Assembly: GCA_000403035.1 (NCBI GenBank) | Contig: AQSL01000086.1 | Location: 1 to 9,596 of the forward strand | Source: Candidatus Latescibacter anaerobius SCGC AAA252-E07 | GTDB taxonomy: Bacteria > Latescibacterota > Latescibacteria > Latescibacterales > Latescibacteraceae | Length of the DNA stretch: 9,596 bases | Direction: 5' to 3' | Part shown: in pieces, positions 1 through 6,496 of the stretch | Layout of the letters: the number at the start of each line of letters is the position of its first letter | How positions within the stretch are numbered: the first letter of the stretch is position 1 | Notes under the pieces: model-generated | The model's database searches: none | What the model was told of the DNA's origin: nothing | The model's input: the letters and a program-made list of their open reading frames with translations, nothing else | Translations under genes and position numbers: made by a program

Positions 1-294
1 CAATCCGATGGTGAAGGGGTTCGTTATCGCCAATGACCGGAGGATCATTGAGGGAATGGATAAACCGATCGCTTTCGAACCGTAATAAATAAGAAAACCC
101 GTAGCAAAAGCGGCAGCCCGGACCGTGTTCTCGATACCGTCCTTGGGCGATAAAATCATACGTGCCACGAGATAAATTATTGTAAAAATACTGATAACTA
201 TCAATATGTGTGTCAATATGTGAAACAAGACACCGAATACATATGTCATTTGCGGGTCTGTTCCGGCCAGAATCCCTGCAATATGTGATCGCAT
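1..294 (-). CDS. Membrane protein of unknown function (partial, C-terminus beyond window)
   Basis: An open frame of 98 codons starts at 294 and runs off the left edge without a stop. After a short polar N-terminus, residues about 17-48 form a very hydrophobic stretch (VLFHILTHILIVISIFTIIY and flanks). A charged loop (SPKDGIENTVR) follows, then a second, weaker hydrophobic segment around residues 60-85. At least two membrane helices are therefore likely. An AAGGAGT ribosome site at 304-310 lies 10 bases before the chosen ATG. A nearer ATG at 297-299 is out of frame and gives only 17 codons. The ribosome site overlaps the stop of the preceding lipoprotein gene, so the two are probably co-transcribed. 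Its place after two lipoproteins suggests an envelope role. I do not recognise the family. Confidence 0.7.
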   Translation of the reverse strand, partial: MRSHIAGILAGTDPQMTYVFGVLFHILTHILIVISIFTIIYLVARMILSPKDGIENTVRAAAFATGFLIYYGSKAIGLSIPSMILRSLAITNPFTIGL

Positions 295-301
295 GACATT
301 T

Positions 302-697
302 TTACTCCTTCCATCTAACTGCGGTCCCCTTAACGACCGCGCTCGTGCGAGCATAATCACCCGCGGCGCTTGTTGTGGAAACAGTCACATTGATGACCGC
401 GTCCGCACCATTTTTCCATGCGAGTTTGCAGAGATATGAGGTCATTGCCGATGCGGAATGCGATGTGAGGACAGTCGGATTCTCCTGCACAATCAGGTCG
501 GCCAGTTTCTCGTATGGCCGGTCCGGCTCGCCGCTGAAATATTCGAACTTTTCGAATGGTATCCTGGGCTGAAGCTTTCCATAAGTGCCGCTCAGGGGAA
601 GAACGTCCGTTCGCAAGTCAAGGGTTGCACAACCAAGAACGAGAATAAGCCCGAAAAGGGCGGCGAATAAAGATTTGAAAATGGTGTTGGTACGCAT
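302..697 (-). CDS. Small lipoprotein, YbjQ/RcsF-like fold suspected
   Basis: This is a 131-aa protein. Residues 1-23 are a classic lipoprotein signal: basic start (MRTNTIFK), hydrophobic core, and lipobox LVLGC with Cys23 as the lipidated residue, so the mature protein should be membrane-anchored. The C-terminal half (KNGADAVINVTVSTTS, then VVKGTAVRWKE) resembles the alternating strands of YbjQ/RcsF/DUF4156-type small envelope proteins, where a 'GADAVI.V' strand is typical; this is a pattern impression only. Cys90 is the only other cysteine. The frame is open upstream to 898, but the ATG at 695-697 is chosen because the signal peptide starts there and a GGAGG site (704-708) sits 6 bases before it. 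It lies 25 bases after the preceding lipoprotein gene and just ahead of the membrane-protein gene, so one operon is likely. Confidence 0.8.
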   Translation of the reverse strand: MRTNTIFKSLFAALFGLILVLGCATLDLRTDVLPLSGTYGKLQPRIPFEKFEYFSGEPDRPYEKLADLIVQENPTVLTSHSASAMTSYLCKLAWKNGADAVINVTVSTTSAAGDYARTSAVVKGTAVRWKE

Positions 698-703
698 TTT
701 GGG

Positions 704-708
704 CCTCC
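704..708 (-). promoter_or_regulatory. Ribosome binding site fixing the start at 697
   Basis: GGAGG on the minus strand lies 6 bases upstream of the ATG at 695-697. It shows that the 131-aa lipoprotein starts there rather than at the far upstream end of the open frame (898), which lies inside the neighbouring gene. Confidence 0.75.
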
Positions 709-722
709 ATGTTGTGGTAGTT

Positions 723-1085
723 TTAATAGGTCGAGCCAATAAAGGTCTCGACAACCGTGCGGTCGCCGCTGACGACCACATTCCTGACCTCTGAGGGCGT
801 GAATTTGCAGCCGCTCTTTGACGGAACGACCGTATAGGTGCCGTTGGGAATGTCGTTAAAGACATAATACCCATAGGCGCCCGATGTTGTTGTAGCAACG
901 GTTTTCCCGCCCTTGGTAAGAGTAAGCGTCACATCATTGATAGGCGTTCCTCGGGAATTGTTCACATACCCGTAAATCTGCCAGACTTCCTTGCTACCGC
1001 TGTCGTCATCGTCACTGCCGAAAATACACCCGGCTATGACAACAACAAGAAGCATGAGAGGTACAAGCGTTTGAATTTTTTTCAA
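723..1085 (-). CDS. Small lipoprotein with a carboxypeptidase-regulatory/Cna-B-like beta-sandwich; TTG start
   Basis: This is a 120-aa protein that starts with TTG. Residues 1-20 (MKKIQTLVPLMLLVVVIAGC) are a lipoprotein signal ending in the lipobox IAGC, so Cys20 is probably lipidated. An acidic linker (GSDDDDSGS) follows. Residues about 36-115 then look like a single CarboxypepD_reg/SdrD-B-type beta-sandwich, with GYVNNSRGTPINDVTLTL, TTTSGAYGYYVFNDIPNGTY and a closing VETF strand. Such domains are usually carried on exported proteins and serve as stalks or binding modules. The TTG start is supported by a near-perfect AAGGAGGAG site 6 bases upstream. ATGs further upstream would add a charged extension before the signal and have no ribosome site. 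The gene starts 22 bases after the recombinase remnant ends and is followed after 25 bases by the second lipoprotein gene. Confidence 0.85.
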   Translation of the reverse strand: MKKIQTLVPLMLLVVVIAGCIFGSDDDDSGSKEVWQIYGYVNNSRGTPINDVTLTLTKGGKTVATTTSGAYGYYVFNDIPNGTYTVVPSKSGCKFTPSEVRNVVVSGDRTVVETFIGSTY

Positions 1086-1091
1086 CTGATA

Positions 1092-1100
1092 CTCCTCCTT
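1092..1100 (-). promoter_or_regulatory. Strong Shine-Dalgarno that identifies a TTG start
   Basis: AAGGAGGAG on the minus strand lies 6 bases before the TTG at 1083-1085. The signal peptide begins exactly there, so this site overrides the in-frame ATG codons at 1133 and 1163, which would place the start inside the recombinase remnant. Confidence 0.8.
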
Positions 1101-1107
1101 TTCGAAT

Positions 1108-1784
1108 TTATCGATACAGGTTTTCAATAGCATTTTTTCCTTCCGATTCGATAATACCAGCATACACCTGCGTGGTCTTTATCGACGAATGTCCCAGTTG
1201 CTGCTGGACAAAGCGATAATTGAAGTTGCTTGCGGTCAAAAGAAAAGTCGTGTAGGTATGCCGTAAGCAGTGAATGTGAAAATGAGAGGGCAATCCGGCC
1301 TTGCCCATTATGATTTTGAAAAATTTCTGTAATGCTCTTTTTGAGATTTTCCTCCTTTCAAGTTGTTGAGCAGGTACGAGTCATCGTCCAAGCTGTATCC
1401 GAATCGCTTTTTGTAGCCAAGGTAGAGCTGGCACTTCCGTTTGAAGTCGTTATTGATCCAGACAGCTCTCCTTTTGCCACCTTTGCCGAGTACAGCAATG
1501 GATGACCGGCCATTGTCGATAATGAGGTCGCTTTTTTTCAATGTGGCCATTTCCTCCACTCGCATACCGGTATTGAGTCCGAGTTCAATCATGAACCAGT
1601 TCCGTATCGGCGTGAATTTTCCACACCGGACACCCTGACGCCGGGACTGAGTGCAGACTGTTCGCAAGGTTTGTATTTCCATGATATTCAAGCATTTACG
1701 TTCATCAATAGCCCAGAGGAATTTTGGTATTTTCGGCGTTGGTTCGCTTTTCATCAGTTTGGTGAACCATGTTTTAAAAGACAT
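1108..1784 (-). pseudogene. Tyrosine recombinase (phage integrase family), frameshifted and N-terminally short
   Basis: Two overlapping frames encode one catalytic domain. The first (1308-1784, 158 aa) has the arginine motif NTGMRVEEM (Arg75) and the beta-hairpin lysine in VLGKGGKRR (Lys101). The second (1108-1308, 66 aa from its ATG) has HCLRHTY (His13, Arg16), QQLGHSS (His40) and the nucleophile in TTQVYAG (Tyr49). The full R-K-H-R-H-Y set is thus split between frames. Adding one A to the A-runs read at 1347-1350 or 1338-1342 fuses them into about 225 aa and restores the expected KRALQKFF helix. The two frames meet in a TAATG overlap. Even repaired, the protein lacks most of the N-terminal core-binding domain: an in-frame stop lies at 1806-1808 and there is no ribosome site at the first ATG. 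It is probably a decayed remnant. Programmed frameshifting or sequencing error are alternatives. Confidence 0.85.
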
Positions 1785-2027
1785 AAAGGGGGAATTGTGA
1801 GTGAATTAGAGAGGTGGTGGAGAGAACAACGAGGCGTCATAATCCCTTATAAATCAAGGGTATATGACATTGTGATGTAGGACGATAAGTGACAGGAAAC
1901 GTAGGATAGGGCTGATAGAAAAAAAGAAGTCAGACGATAAAAAAAGAGGGGAAATATCAAAATTGAGGAGATAAAGGAAATGTCAGGAAAAGCTTGTATT
2001 ACTTGGAGTTATTGAAGAATTTGAAAT
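1785..2027. other. Gene-free purine-rich stretch upstream of the recombinase remnant
   Basis: No supportable gene lies here. From about 1880 to 2030 the plus strand is strongly purine-rich, with runs such as GAAAAAAAGAAG and AAAAAAAGAGGGGAAA. The octamer GACGATAA occurs twice (near 1881 and 1932). A short hairpin CCCTT-7-AAGGG is at 1844-1860. Upstream reading in the recombinase frame is closed by a stop at 1806-1808, so the missing N-terminal domain is not here in that frame. Confidence 0.5.
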
Positions 2028-2063
2028 AAAAAAAGGTTCATTTATCTGATGAAAGATGAACCT
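2028..2063 (-). terminator. Hairpin plus T-run, minus-strand terminator (or dyad operator)
   Basis: Read on the minus strand, AGGTTCAT (2056-2063) pairs perfectly with ATGAACCT (2034-2041) across a 14-base loop and is followed directly by seven T residues (2028-2034). On the plus strand no T-run follows, so termination is expected only for minus-strand transcripts. It is the first convincing terminator after the six-gene operon ends at 2590, although more than 500 bases downstream. The stem is AT-rich, so its strength is uncertain. Because it lies at the predicted start point of the promoter at 2070-2098, the dyad could instead be an operator. Confidence 0.55.
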
Positions 2064-2069
2064 GTCATA

Positions 2070-2098
2070 ACAATAGTATAAAGATTCAGGTCTGTCAA
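2070..2098 (-). promoter_or_regulatory. Sigma70-like promoter TTGACA-17-TATTGT on the minus strand
   Basis: A perfect -35 hexamer TTGACA (2093-2098) is separated by exactly 17 bases from TATTGT (2070-2075, 4 of 6 matches to consensus). Transcription would start near 2063, at the first base of the hairpin at 2034-2063. It points toward the recombinase remnant about 280 bases downstream, but the hairpin and T-run would end most transcripts after about 40 bases. AT-rich surroundings raise the chance of a fortuitous match, but the exact -35 and ideal spacing are notable. Confidence 0.45.
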
Positions 2099-2099
2099 T

Positions 2100-2589
2100 A
2101 AAATTTTTACAATATATGCTGAAATTTTTCGATTCTCAAGTGGAATACCTACCAAACAACTCTTTAAACCTTTAAAACTGGCACTTTAATAAAAAGATAA
2201 TAAAATAAATAATAGATATTATATGGTTTTACATAAACAACCCCTAAAAAGCACAAACAGAAAATCGGTCAGATACAGCGCTTAGTTATACAAAAAATTG
2301 AAATATTCAACATTAAAATCTTATATTTGTTATATATACTGCATAATTAATGTTACTTGCGACAATGAATCCCTGAGGATTTGTGAATCATTACTAAAGC
2401 AATAATAACAGTTGATTAGAGCATTTAGAATGTTATTGATTTAAGGAAAACTCAGAGAATGTCATATTAAATACTGGCTAGTATACTTTAAATCTTAATC
2501 TCTGTTTAATAATTCTCAAGCTAAGTCACGCTATATTCCTTTACACAAGCGTTAAGAACCGTGGTCTTGTATTGTATAAGTATCTAGAA
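2100..2589. other. AT-rich gene-free spacer downstream of the operon
   Basis: About 490 bases without a credible coding region on either strand. The two 60-base lines I counted are 15-17% GC, far below the genes on either side. It contains an 8-base inverted repeat, AACATTAA (2309-2316) and TTAATGTT (2347-2354), and a small hairpin AATCC-CTGA-GGATT near 2368-2381. Neither is followed by a T-run, so I do not call terminators. It would be the 3' tail of the six-gene transcript. Confidence 0.55.
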
Positions 2590-3798
2590 TTATCGGTGCT
2601 TCTTGATGATTGGATTGAATCCTCTACTTCTCATCTCTTCGATAGTTTTTGCCGGATTCCTAGAAAAGGATATAGCTTGTTCGAAATGTATCTCATTATC
2701 AACCTCTCCTTTATGATGCTTGAGATTATCACCAACTCCCGGATGAACATTCAGAGTTGTACAGGAGGCATAGTAATCAAGTCTTTTTAGTAATCCTTTC
2801 GGATCTCTTTCTGAGCTAACTAGGTTGATATGTGGTGTTGATAGTTTTGCTAAAGCATACAAAAGCTCAGATAAATGTTCGTATGGACCCATCTCCACAA
2901 TCTCCCCATCAATTGTATAATTTCCCTTAGGTAAGATGAACGGAATACTTACTCCTATACGGTCCATGAAATTTGCGCTCGGTAAGCATATTCGAGCAGG
3001 GATCTTGCCCATCGCTTCAATTTCTTTAGAATGCTGGTGTAAACCTTCAATCTCTTCGAGTGGATACCGGTGCAAGCCGAATAAAACACCAATACCGACA
3101 TTGTCAAAACCTGCCTCAAGTGCTCTTTTCTGTGATTGTCGTCTAAAGTCATAATTCCATTTTTTACCCTTCGAAATAGGATGTAATGTTTTATAATCTT
3201 GCCGGTCATACGTTTCTTGGAAGACACGGAACTGCAAAGGTGTTTCTTGAACGCTTGCTCTTAGCAATCTGAATTCTTCGGTCGTTTTTGAGTCAATGTT
3301 GAGTATAATCTCGTTTAAATCAAGTTCATCAATCGCTGATAAGTATTTGGCTAACACACTAGTAGGATGTTTTTGCGGATCCTCTCCTGTTAAGTAGCAG
3401 ATATGCGTATGTCCAGCGGATATTACTGCTTTAGTATCCTTTATTGCTTCCTCAACCGTAATTTGCCTTGCTTTGTACTTATTTGCACGATTCGTGATAG
3501 AGCCAGGGCAATAACTACATTTCTCGATACAATGATCCCACAAATAGCAGACACCATAAAAGTGGATATCCTTGCCAAAAAAAAGTTCTCTCATATCTTT
3601 CCCCATTGACAAGAGCCCTCTGTCCTTCGCATCCTCATAGACAGAAAAAACACTCTCAGGATTCTCCATGTCCAAGACAAATCGGAATTTTTTATAGAAT
3701 GATGTATATTCTTGTTGTCCTTTTTTAATCGCTACCTGTCCAATAGCTGAGCGGCTGTCAACTTTATGTTCGTCTCGTGGATCATACTGACTCATCAT
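2590..3798 (-). CDS. ThiH/HydG-like radical-SAM lyase, last gene of the operon
   Basis: This is a 402-aa protein. Residues 90-97 (CIEKCSYC) are the CX3CX2C that binds the [4Fe-4S] cluster of radical-SAM enzymes. Downstream blocks match the aromatic-amino-acid-lyase branch (ThiH, HydG, and more distantly NosL): HICYLTGED, FRVFQETYDRQDYKTLHP, and ALEAGFDNVGIGVLFGLHRY, where QETY and GIGVLFGL are hallmarks. The C-terminus (HINLVSSERDP, then GVGDN, then EEMRSRGFNP) corresponds to the BATS-type closing region, so the protein is full length. Characterised relatives cleave tyrosine or tryptophan by radical chemistry. The substrate here is unknown, and no thiamine, hydrogenase or cofactor-F420 gene is nearby. 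Its ATG follows the previous stop directly. A GAGGT site suits the second of two adjacent ATGs (3795), so the protein may start one residue later. Family confidence is high; function is open. Confidence 0.88.
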   Translation of the reverse strand: MMSQYDPRDEHKVDSRSAIGQVAIKKGQQEYTSFYKKFRFVLDMENPESVFSVYEDAKDRGLLSMGKDMRELFFGKDIHFYGVCYLWDHCIEKCSYCPGSITNRANKYKARQITVEEAIKDTKAVISAGHTHICYLTGEDPQKHPTSVLAKYLSAIDELDLNEIILNIDSKTTEEFRLLRASVQETPLQFRVFQETYDRQDYKTLHPISKGKKWNYDFRRQSQKRALEAGFDNVGIGVLFGLHRYPLEEIEGLHQHSKEIEAMGKIPARICLPSANFMDRIGVSIPFILPKGNYTIDGEIVEMGPYEHLSELLYALAKLSTPHINLVSSERDPKGLLKRLDYYASCTTLNVHPGVGDNLKHHKGEVDNEIHFEQAISFSRNPAKTIEEMRSRGFNPIIKKHR

Positions 3799-5052
3799 TT
3801 ACCTCGTGCTTTCAAATGCTTCTTGTAACAGTCGTTGTGCTGCTTTAATATCATATTGTAACTCTTTGTACACTGTCCCAGCTTGCCTTGTATCAAGGTT
3901 CATTAATTTGTCATGATTGATTAATGGCTTTGTTTCCTCATATAGCTTAGTTCCGGGGATTGGGATCAGGACCGAGATGTCAACATATCCAGGTTTAATC
4001 TTCTTGATCAAATCTGAGGTCATTTGAATGTCTTCCCACGATTCCGTAGGATGGCCTATTAATAAGTATGCTTTCGGCTCGATGCCATATTCATGACAAG
4101 TGTTGAAAGCATTGATTATTTGTTCTCGAGTAATCCCCTTTTTATACTTGTCTAACATTCTCTGCGATCCTGATTCAATACCCATGAATAGCCTCGTACA
4201 TCCTGATGACTTGACGAGTTGACAGAATTCGTCATCGACTAGGTTCACACGTGCGTTACTGCCCCATGTTAATCGGTTACAAGCCTTCCTTTTTTCCATT
4301 GCAAACAGTCGTAGGTAATGTTTGTTCACCGTAAAAAGGTCATCGAAGATGAACACATCATCAAGTCCTGCATTAGCTAGTACGTTTAGTTCATAGATTA
4401 CATTTCCAATTTCGCGATAACGCACTTTCCTACCAACGACAGACAAATCGCAGAATGTACACGTATATGGACAGCCTCTGGTAATGATCATGCCAGTGTA
4501 ATTACCCCACTGCTTTGTGTAATCATCAATGTTGATAAGGTTTCTCGAAGGTAAAGGATACTTGTTTACATCAACTCGAGGAACGGTCCCTTCCGACTCC
4601 AGTGTTCCGTTCACCAAACGGTGCAGACCTGGAACCTCTCTTAATCTCTTTTCATCATCGAGTTGTTCAGCGAGTTGGACGAGACTCTCCTCCGCTTCTC
4701 CCTCCAATAAAAAATCAACTCCAGTCTCTTTCAAAAATTTCTCTTTTTCTATCAATGATGAGATGCCGGGTCCCCCAATAACAATGAGTTTTTCTTGCAT
4801 TTTCAATAGAGGTAGGATTCTAATAATCTCTTTGAAGTGGAAGAATGTGCTCGATAAACCTACTAACTTACCTTGCACATTACTCAATAATGCCTCATAC
4901 TCCTCAGCAGGAAGAAGGTCACCATCAATAACTTCAGTAGCAATCAATCGTTTCTGTAGTGCTGTACCAAGATAAAGAATACCGAGAGGTGGAAACGGAT
5001 GATCCAATTCCCCTCTTCTTGTTTTCGGAAGAATTAAAGTAATTTTTGCCAT
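3799..5052 (-). CDS. B12-binding-domain radical-SAM protein
   Basis: This is a 417-aa protein. Residues 1-130 form an N-terminal Rossmann-like cobalamin-binding-type domain: ITLILPKTRRG, PFPPLGILYLGTAL, EVIDGDLL, IVIGGPGIS, DFLLEGEAEESL. It lacks the DxHxxG histidine motif, as many class B radical methylases do, so any cobalamin would bind base-off without a lower histidine ligand. Residues 194-201 (CPYTCTFC) are the CX3CX2C cluster motif after ITRG. The barrel continues with FIFDDLFTVNKHY, LFMGIESGSQRMLDKYKKG and AYLLIGHPTES, all typical of this superfamily. Known members methylate unactivated carbon or phosphorus centres or form rings. The substrate here cannot be read from sequence. The start overlaps the deacetylase gene by 19 bases, and the stop abuts the ThiH-like start, indicating one transcript with coupled translation. 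Confidence 0.9.
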   Translation of the reverse strand: MAKITLILPKTRRGELDHPFPPLGILYLGTALQKRLIATEVIDGDLLPAEEYEALLSNVQGKLVGLSSTFFHFKEIIRILPLLKMQEKLIVIGGPGISSLIEKEKFLKETGVDFLLEGEAEESLVQLAEQLDDEKRLREVPGLHRLVNGTLESEGTVPRVDVNKYPLPSRNLINIDDYTKQWGNYTGMIITRGCPYTCTFCDLSVVGRKVRYREIGNVIYELNVLANAGLDDVFIFDDLFTVNKHYLRLFAMEKRKACNRLTWGSNARVNLVDDEFCQLVKSSGCTRLFMGIESGSQRMLDKYKKGITREQIINAFNTCHEYGIEPKAYLLIGHPTESWEDIQMTSDLIKKIKPGYVDISVLIPIPGTKLYEETKPLINHDKLMNLDTRQAGTVYKELQYDIKAAQRLLQEAFESTR

Positions 5053-5711
5053 ATTGTTTTTCTTTTTGAGTCAACCGCGTAAAACATTTCCGTCTTAATC
5101 GTGGAAAGATGCCTCGGACATTCAGGTAATGAGAGAATAAACATCTCATTCGGATAAACCTCTTTGAAAACCTCCACCTTCTTCTCGATAACGTCGCTGA
5201 TATCAAATGAGAGAGGAATCAATCCTTTTGTTAACAGTATTACATTTTCTTTCTCAGTAGAGTAAAATGAATAAGGGTATTCTGCGTACTTAATCGTCGG
5301 CAAATTGAATTCCCATTTTCCAATGATCTGGTGCATTGGGTGATAAATACCAAGAGGAACGAGCACAATATCATAACCGTTGATGATATTATTGATCTGT
5401 TCGTAAACAGTATCCGCATTTCGTAAACCATTTATCTCGGCAAATAACTCATTGAATGAATGTACTCCAACTGCCCTAGCTTGCTGCGCAACCTTTGCTT
5501 GATTGACATCAAGTGTGTTGTAACCCAACGCAACACTTTTCAATCCTGGTATGTATTTATTAAGCTTTTTGGTGTTATTTACATTATTCCCCCAGTTGTC
5601 GTCTTTAGTTACGGATACAACCAAGTATTTGTGCTGAGGATGTTTAAGCAGATATCCGCCAATGTTTAACCAACAGTCATCATAATGTGGCTCGATTACT
5701 GCGACTCTCAT
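5034..5711 (-). CDS. PIG-L-type (LmbE-like) zinc deacetylase, variant motif
   Basis: This is a 225-aa protein. The N-terminal strand and loop AVIEPHYDDCWLNIGG (residues 4-19) match the family signature PHPDDE...GG, with His9 and Asp12 in the zinc-ligand positions and Asp11 as the expected catalytic base. The usual glutamate after DD is Cys13 and the proline is Tyr10. A second motif, GIYHPMHQIIG (His124, His127), fits the third zinc ligand and neighbouring histidine. Length is normal for the family. Characterised members remove the acetyl group from N-acetylglucosamine-containing lipids, mycothiol or bacillithiol precursors, or antibiotic intermediates. Here it would plausibly expose an amine for the co-encoded formyltransferase. 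It overlaps the glycosyltransferase gene by 4 bases (ATGA) and the radical-SAM gene by 19. The sequence is divergent, so the substrate is uncertain. Confidence 0.82.
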   Translation of the reverse strand: MRVAVIEPHYDDCWLNIGGYLLKHPQHKYLVVSVTKDDNWGNNVNNTKKLNKYIPGLKSVALGYNTLDVNQAKVAQQARAVGVHSFNELFAEINGLRNADTVYEQINNIINGYDIVLVPLGIYHPMHQIIGKWEFNLPTIKYAEYPYSFYSTEKENVILLTKGLIPLSFDISDVIEKKVEVFKEVYPNEMFILSLPECPRHLSTIKTEMFYAVDSKRKTIWQKLL

Positions 5712-6496
5712 CTCACATATCTCTTTGGCAAAAACGTGTGATACTTAGGACGTACTGTGCAATTGAATACGATCAGACTAGCCCAAAACGGGATAGAGCT
5801 GATAGCGACTGCTTTGCTTCTCAAACCAGGGAAATTGAATGTCTTCTTCACAAAAGCTTTACGCAACGCATATTGCGCATCGATAGGGAGTGGCCGGAAA
5901 ACTTTTTGTTTATAAGACACGCCGCCCTTAATTTCTAAGGACGTCAATTCTTCTCTGTGCATATCAAACAATATTAATGGTGAACCGTACCCCTCGTCTT
6001 TTGTTTGGTCGATAAGGAATTGCATACCGCGTTTGCTATATGCACGGTACTCGGACAACAAGTCCGTTGTTTTGATCCCTGTGGCTAACTCGTAGATGAA
6101 TGAGTAAATCATCATGTCCTTTTTGATCATCCAAGGAGTGTCATCATTATACGTGGCGCATATAACGTCAATATGGGGGTATTTCTCAATAGTCTCAAAG
6201 AATTCGGGAAGTTTATCAGCATCCATCTGGCCATCACCATCAACCTTAATGCCGTAATCGTACGCATTGTTGACTAGGTATGCGAATCCTTCAGCAACGG
6301 TCTTTGCCAAGCCTTTATTTTCTCGACGGTCGATGAGAGTTACAGGATATTGGCAGACGATATCATTCGTTTGATCCTTACTCCCATCATTGACCACGAC
6401 TATATTTTCTGTGTATTTGAGGATATCTTCGAGTGTCTTCCCAATCTTTTTCTCCTCGTTGTAGACTGGAATGAGCACACCGATTTTCTTATTCAT
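5708..6496 (-). CDS. Family-2 glycosyltransferase, DPM1/polyprenyl-phosphate type
   Basis: This is a 262-aa GT-A-fold enzyme. IGVLIPVYNEEKKI (residues 5-18) is the opening nucleotide-binding strand, VVVNDGSKDQT (33-43) the second motif, RRENKGLAKTVAEGF (57-71) the helix, and DGDGQMD (86-92) the metal-binding DxD (Asp86, Asp88). This arrangement is typical of the dolichol- or undecaprenyl-phosphate sugar transferase subgroup. A hydrophobic stretch near the C-terminus (about 229-247) could anchor it to the inner membrane. There is no transmembrane-pair extension, so it is the short form. It probably transfers a sugar from a nucleotide donor to a lipid or small acceptor whose amine is later modified by the neighbours. 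The start overlaps the formyltransferase gene by 8 bases; its stop overlaps the deacetylase start in ATGA. Confidence 0.88.
   Translation of the reverse strand: MNKKIGVLIPVYNEEKKIGKTLEDILKYTENIVVVNDGSKDQTNDIVCQYPVTLIDRRENKGLAKTVAEGFAYLVNNAYDYGIKVDGDGQMDADKLPEFFETIEKYPHIDVICATYNDDTPWMIKKDMMIYSFIYELATGIKTTDLLSEYRAYSKRGMQFLIDQTKDEGYGSPLILFDMHREELTSLEIKGGVSYKQKVFRPLPIDAQYALRKAFVKKTFNFPGLRSKAVAISSIPFWASLIVFNCTVRPKYHTFLPKRYVR

Noticed and set aside
697..898. N-terminal extension of the 131-aa lipoprotein to an upstream start
   Set aside because: It would overlap the neighbouring lipoprotein gene and bury the signal peptide. A good ribosome site precedes the ATG at 697.
1785..2589. A tRNA gene, attachment site or CRISPR array near the recombinase remnant
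   Set aside because: I saw no cloverleaf-like sequence, no regularly spaced repeats and no convincing direct repeat matching elsewhere in the window.
4529..4975. A 148-codon plus-strand open frame
   Set aside because: It lies entirely antisense to the B12-type radical-SAM gene, which has clear motifs. The translated product is Ser/Pro/Phe-rich with no recognisable domain.
1906..5805. Similar strings GGATAGGGCTGATAG (near 1906) and GGATAGAGCTGATAG (near 5790) as possible attachment repeats
   Set aside because: One copy lies inside the glycosyltransferase coding sequence, the match is short and imperfect, and the interval would cut the operon.
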